8,163 bases of DNA from positions 1 through 8,163 of the forward strand of contig MAXP01000160.1 in assembly GCA_001751085.1 (NCBI GenBank), given 5' to 3'. The stretch is from Desulfobacterales bacterium C00003060 (GTDB lineage: Bacteria > Desulfobacterota > Desulfobacteria > Desulfobacterales > C00003060). The notes below the pieces were generated by a model that had not been told where the DNA came from, ran no database searches, and saw nothing but the letters and a program-made list of their open reading frames with translations. Positions within the stretch are counted from its first letter, which is position 1. Each line of letters begins with the position of its first letter. A program made the position numbers and the translations under genes. Below, one piece after another: positions 5,376 through 8,163 of this stretch.

Positions 5376-7362
5376 CGTTACGGATCATTTGACAGCTCGC
5401 ATCGAGGTGTTTGGTCACAGCAGGAAAAAGGTACGTATCGGTATGGGGAAGAAAAAGGGCTCCCATGTACTTGTCCATGAAGGACGGGTTGTCGCTGAGC
5501 TCAATATTGGCCATCATCTTGCCAATCCGTTCCACCTCACTGAGCATTTCTTTGGAAACACACACCAATCTGGACCCCAGAAGGGCCCCATTTCCCAGGA
5601 AATGAAACTTTTCAACGGGCATCTCCGGAAAAAGGCCAATCCGTATCCCCTTTTCAATGTTGATGTATCGGCCAAAGGCGCCCGCAATGATTACCCTATC
5701 CAGGTCATCAAAGGAAAGTGAAAATGTGTCAAGGAGTGTAAGGCATCCGGCAAAAAGCGCTCCTTTGGCACGAATCAGGTTTTCAATATCAACCTCGGTG
5801 ATGACGATATCACCCCCGGTGTCTGAGTGTTCAGCCCAAGCCAACACATATTCATAGCCAAACCGTCCTTCCCGTATCCGGCCGGAAGAAAGACTGCGAA
5901 CGAGTTTGCCATTGCGGTCGATCACACATGCAAGAAGCAATTCAGCAAGGATGCTGATCAGGCCGGAACCGCAAATACCCCTGGGTTTTTTTCTTCCAAC
6001 CGTAATGACCATAGGTTCCAGTGTCATCGGATTCATGTGAAACCCTTCGATAGCCCCGGTGTCTGCTCTCATGCCGTGCTTGATCCCGCCCCCCTCAAAG
6101 GCAGGGCCCATGGAACAGGCAGCGCACGCCAGCCAATCACGGTTCCCCAAAACGATCTCACCGTTAGTGCCAATGTCCATGTAGAGGGTCAGTTCTTCTT
6201 TCTGAAAGACGCCGGAGCCAAGTATGCCGGAGACGACGTCTCCTCCAACATAACTTGCCACCGAAGGAAAGCTGTAAACCTGTACACAGTCAGGCAGGTC
6301 GATTCCAACATCTGTCGCCCATACAACCGGCATAATATTTGCCACAGGCACATAAGGCGCCTCCCTGATATGACGTGTTTCTATGCCAAGGAGAAGATGC
6401 GTCATGGTAGTATTGCCGGCCGCAGCAATGCATGAGATGCTCTTTTTTGAGCTGTAGGTATCTTCCAAAAGCTCATCAATGACCAGATTGACGGTAGATA
6501 CTACAAGGAACTGCAACCTTTTTTGCCCTTCAGGCTTCTGGGCATATACGATACGGGTGATGACATCTTCGCCGTATTCAACCTGCCTGTTGTATTCGGC
6601 CCGTTCCGCCATTACCCTTCCGGTTTTTAGATCAATAAGCTGGGCACATACAGTTGTTGTCCCGATATCCAGACTAATGGCAAGATTCTGGTCGGACGTA
6701 TCCCCCTTTTCTATGCGAACCAAGTTCAAAGGGGCATTTTGGTCCTTTTCAGATAAGAGCGCATTCGGTGCAGGCGTTGCCATGAGTGTGGCTGTAACAA
6801 ACCAATCACTGGTCCTCAAGATCCTCGGCATGTTCTTCAGGCATCGTATGTCAGAAGAAATATCATCGATATTATGCTGCTGTCTCAGCCCTGCTGAAAA
6901 ACGCGACAGGTCGCTCACGTTGTCCTGTAAGGTAGGCGGGCTGAGTCGAAGGGGCACCTTGATGGCCATGGGGTCAAACTGCCAGCCTTCAGCCAATGGC
7001 CTTGTATCAAGAGAAGAAATCATGCGCTCCGCCTTGCCCATGTCAAGTTCCTGGGTCACAAGCGGTCTCAGACCCCTTGACTCAACAGGAATCTGCAAGG
7101 TACAGTCTGAAAGAACAGATGTCTTACACGCCTGCCTCCACCCCTTGTCGTATTTTTCCTGACTTATCTTTTCCGTCTTTTCGCTATCAACCTCCCCTGC
7201 CTCAATCCTGACGCGGCACTTGCCGCAAACACCCTGACCGCCGCATGTGGCATTGATGTGAACGCCTGCTGCAAGGGCCGCTTCCAACACGTTAGTCCCC
7301 TTGTCAACGCGAATTGAAACCTTGTCAGGCTCAAAGCTGAGTGTGTATTTTATCTGACCCAT
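5359..7362 (-). CDS. RACo/AcsV-like reductive activator of a corrinoid protein ([2Fe-2S] + ASKHA, DUF4445)
   Basis: A 667-residue cytoplasmic protein. The N-terminal plant-type ferredoxin domain (about 1-95) has CGGQGVCGKC with Cys40, Cys46 and Cys49, plus Cys79 in RQACKTS: the C-x5-C-x2-C-xn-C ligands of one [2Fe-2S] cluster. A linker follows to about 225. The ASKHA ATPase domain has LDIGTTT at about 231-237, AAAGNTTMTH near 313-322, MDIGTNGE near 395-402, GICGSGL near 462-468, AGAFGRY near 560-566, and the tail GALFLPHTD characteristic of the family. Such proteins use ATP to return the inactive Co(II) corrinoid to Co(I). RACo/AcsV does this for the corrinoid Fe-S protein of the acetyl-CoA pathway; RamA-type relatives serve methyltransferases but carry extra C-terminal [4Fe-4S] motifs, which are absent here. 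Coupling to cooC favours the AcsV role. A GTG at 7374 would add four residues; the ATG at 7362 fits the fold better. Neither has a strong ribosome-binding site. Confidence 0.9.
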   Translation of the reverse strand: MGQIKYTLSFEPDKVSIRVDKGTNVLEAALAAGVHINATCGGQGVCGKCRVRIEAGEVDSEKTEKISQEKYDKGWRQACKTSVLSDCTLQIPVESRGLRPLVTQELDMGKAERMISSLDTRPLAEGWQFDPMAIKVPLRLSPPTLQDNVSDLSRFSAGLRQQHNIDDISSDIRCLKNMPRILRTSDWFVTATLMATPAPNALLSEKDQNAPLNLVRIEKGDTSDQNLAISLDIGTTTVCAQLIDLKTGRVMAERAEYNRQVEYGEDVITRIVYAQKPEGQKRLQFLVVSTVNLVIDELLEDTYSSKKSISCIAAAGNTTMTHLLLGIETRHIREAPYVPVANIMPVVWATDVGIDLPDCVQVYSFPSVASYVGGDVVSGILGSGVFQKEELTLYMDIGTNGEIVLGNRDWLACAACSMGPAFEGGGIKHGMRADTGAIEGFHMNPMTLEPMVITVGRKKPRGICGSGLISILAELLLACVIDRNGKLVRSLSSGRIREGRFGYEYVLAWAEHSDTGGDIVITEVDIENLIRAKGALFAGCLTLLDTFSLSFDDLDRVIIAGAFGRYINIEKGIRIGLFPEMPVEKFHFLGNGALLGSRLVCVSKEMLSEVERIGKMMANIELSDNPSFMDKYMGALFLPHTDTYLFPAVTKHLDASCQMIRNERKSS

Positions 7363-7380
7363 TACCAACCACACCGACTA

Positions 7381-7419
7381 AAACAGGCCGCCCGGCTCAC
7401 ATTTCCAGGCGGCCTGTTT
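7381..7419 (-). terminator. Hairpin terminator after pyruvate:ferredoxin oxidoreductase, directly before the activator gene
   Basis: A perfect 12-base inverted repeat, AAACAGGCCGCC (7381-7392) and GGCGGCCTGTTT (7408-7419), encloses a 15-base loop. On the minus strand the GC-rich stem ends in TTTTAG, a short U-tract, 35 bases after the oxidoreductase stop. The form is that of an intrinsic terminator. It ends only 18 bases before the ATG of the next gene, so it may be leaky or act as an attenuator. I see no convincing promoter between it and that start. Confidence 0.82.
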
Positions 7420-7454
7420 CCACAGGTAGAATGGAGCTTTCGTTCAAAAAGACC

Positions 7455-8163
7455 CTATTCTTCAACCTCTTCTAATTTATCTTCTTTCCCCTCACCAGCC
7501 ATCCGCCTGTATGTCTCGTACCTTTCTTTCATGTCTTCCTCGGCCTTTTGAAAAAGCGCTTTTGCGTTTTCCGGAAAGGTCCTGGTCAGGCTGGAGTAAC
7601 GCACCTCCCCCATCAGAAATTCCTGGAAATCACCTTTTGGCTCTTTGGAATCAAGAATCAAGGGATTTTCCCCTGTTTCTTTGCGCCTGGGGTCATATCT
7701 GTACAGGGTCCAGTAACCTGTCTCCACAGCCATCTTCTCTTCATGTTGGCTCCGGCTCATATTGATGCCGTGATTGATGCAGGGCGAATAGGCTATAATC
7801 AGAGATGGTCCTTTATAGGTTTCGGCCTCAATCAATGCCTTCATTAATTGATTCTTACTGGCGCCCATGGCAACCGATGCCACATACACATAGCCATAAG
7901 TCATGGCCATTATTCCCAAGTCCTTTTTGCGGGTCTGCTTACCACCTGCCGCAAATTTGGCCACGGCCCCTGTAGGTGTTGCCTTTGAAGACTGGCCTCC
8001 GGTGTTGGAATAGACTTCCGTATCCAGGACCAGGATATTGATATCATGGTCCATGGCAATCACGTGATCCAATCCACCGTAACCGATGTCATAGGCCCAC
8101 CCATCACCACCAAAGACCCAGATCGATTTTTTGACAAGGTAATCACTTCGATCAAGGATTTCG
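7455..8163 (-). CDS. nifJ: Pyruvate:ferredoxin (flavodoxin) oxidoreductase, C-terminal part (partial)
   Basis: The last 236 residues of the single-chain enzyme (full length about 1,170-1,200 residues); the rest lies beyond the right edge. The enzyme interconverts pyruvate + CoA and acetyl-CoA + CO2 with ferredoxin, in the cytoplasm of anaerobes. The frame is open to the edge and begins within the thiamine diphosphate-binding domain: FGGDGWAYDIGYGG, then VLDTEVYSNTGGQSSKATPTG, which carries the Mg/ThDP-binding Asp and Asn. YSPCINHGIN holds the Cys expected to ligate the cluster nearest the thiamine. The stop at 7455 follows an acidic tail (KLEEVEE). There is no long Cys-bearing C-terminal extension like that of the Desulfovibrio africanus enzyme. 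In an acetyl-CoA-pathway organism it may run in either direction, making pyruvate for biosynthesis or oxidising it. Confidence 0.96.
   Translation of the reverse strand, partial: EILDRSDYLVKKSIWVFGGDGWAYDIGYGGLDHVIAMDHDINILVLDTEVYSNTGGQSSKATPTGAVAKFAAGGKQTRKKDLGIMAMTYGYVYVASVAMGASKNQLMKALIEAETYKGPSLIIAYSPCINHGINMSRSQHEEKMAVETGYWTLYRYDPRRKETGENPLILDSKEPKGDFQEFLMGEVRYSSLTRTFPENAKALFQKAEEDMKERYETYRRMAGEGKEDKLEEVEE

Noticed and set aside
5827..7162. Plus-strand open frames of 202 and 227 codons inside the activator gene
   Set aside because: They are antisense to a protein with complete [2Fe-2S] and ASKHA motifs; their composition is that of a shadow frame.

Overview
The window looks like the chromosome of a strictly anaerobic bacterium that uses the acetyl-CoA (Wood-Ljungdahl) pathway. 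The best guess is a sulfate-reducing or syntrophic member of the Desulfobacterota (former Deltaproteobacteria). This rests on the gene content: a single-chain pyruvate:ferredoxin oxidoreductase, a corrinoid-protein reductive activator of the RACo/AcsV type, and a CooC/AcsF nickel-insertion ATPase. No rRNA, tRNA or marker gene is present, so the taxonomy is an inference.

Left part (1-1641, plus strand): the tail of an unidentified open frame is followed by a probable extended -10 promoter. Behind it are a 73-residue NifU C-terminal-domain Fe-S scaffold protein and, 16 bases further on, a fold-type I PLP aminotransferase. The aminotransferase converges on the minus-strand genes with a 23-base gap.

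Right part (1665-8163, minus strand, listed in transcription order from the right edge): the C-terminal part of pyruvate:ferredoxin oxidoreductase, a strong hairpin terminator, the RACo-like [2Fe-2S]/ASKHA protein, the CooC/AcsF ATPase (ATGA overlap with the previous gene), the DNA-repair ATPase RecN, and a tandem-domain universal stress protein. The activator and the ATPase plausibly mature CO dehydrogenase/acetyl-CoA synthase and its corrinoid Fe-S protein. Pyruvate:ferredoxin oxidoreductase links acetyl-CoA to pyruvate and ferredoxin. RecN and the stress protein are not metabolically related to them but are co-oriented.

The most unusual feature is a composite heptanucleotide repeat that fills both gaps around recN (2626-2784 and 4506-4607). 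Each copy has a (GGTTGCT)n block followed, in the same 7-base phase, by a (CCGAAAT)n block, with an identical 16-base junction. In both places it starts at the stop codon of the upstream gene and ends just before the start region of the next. It generates long spurious open frames on both strands.

No gene-free stretch exceeds 300 bases. The gaps are 139-224 (promoter), 2604-2785 and 4493-4606 (repeats) and 7363-7454 (terminator). I found no CRISPR array, insertion sequence, structural RNA or obvious defence system.
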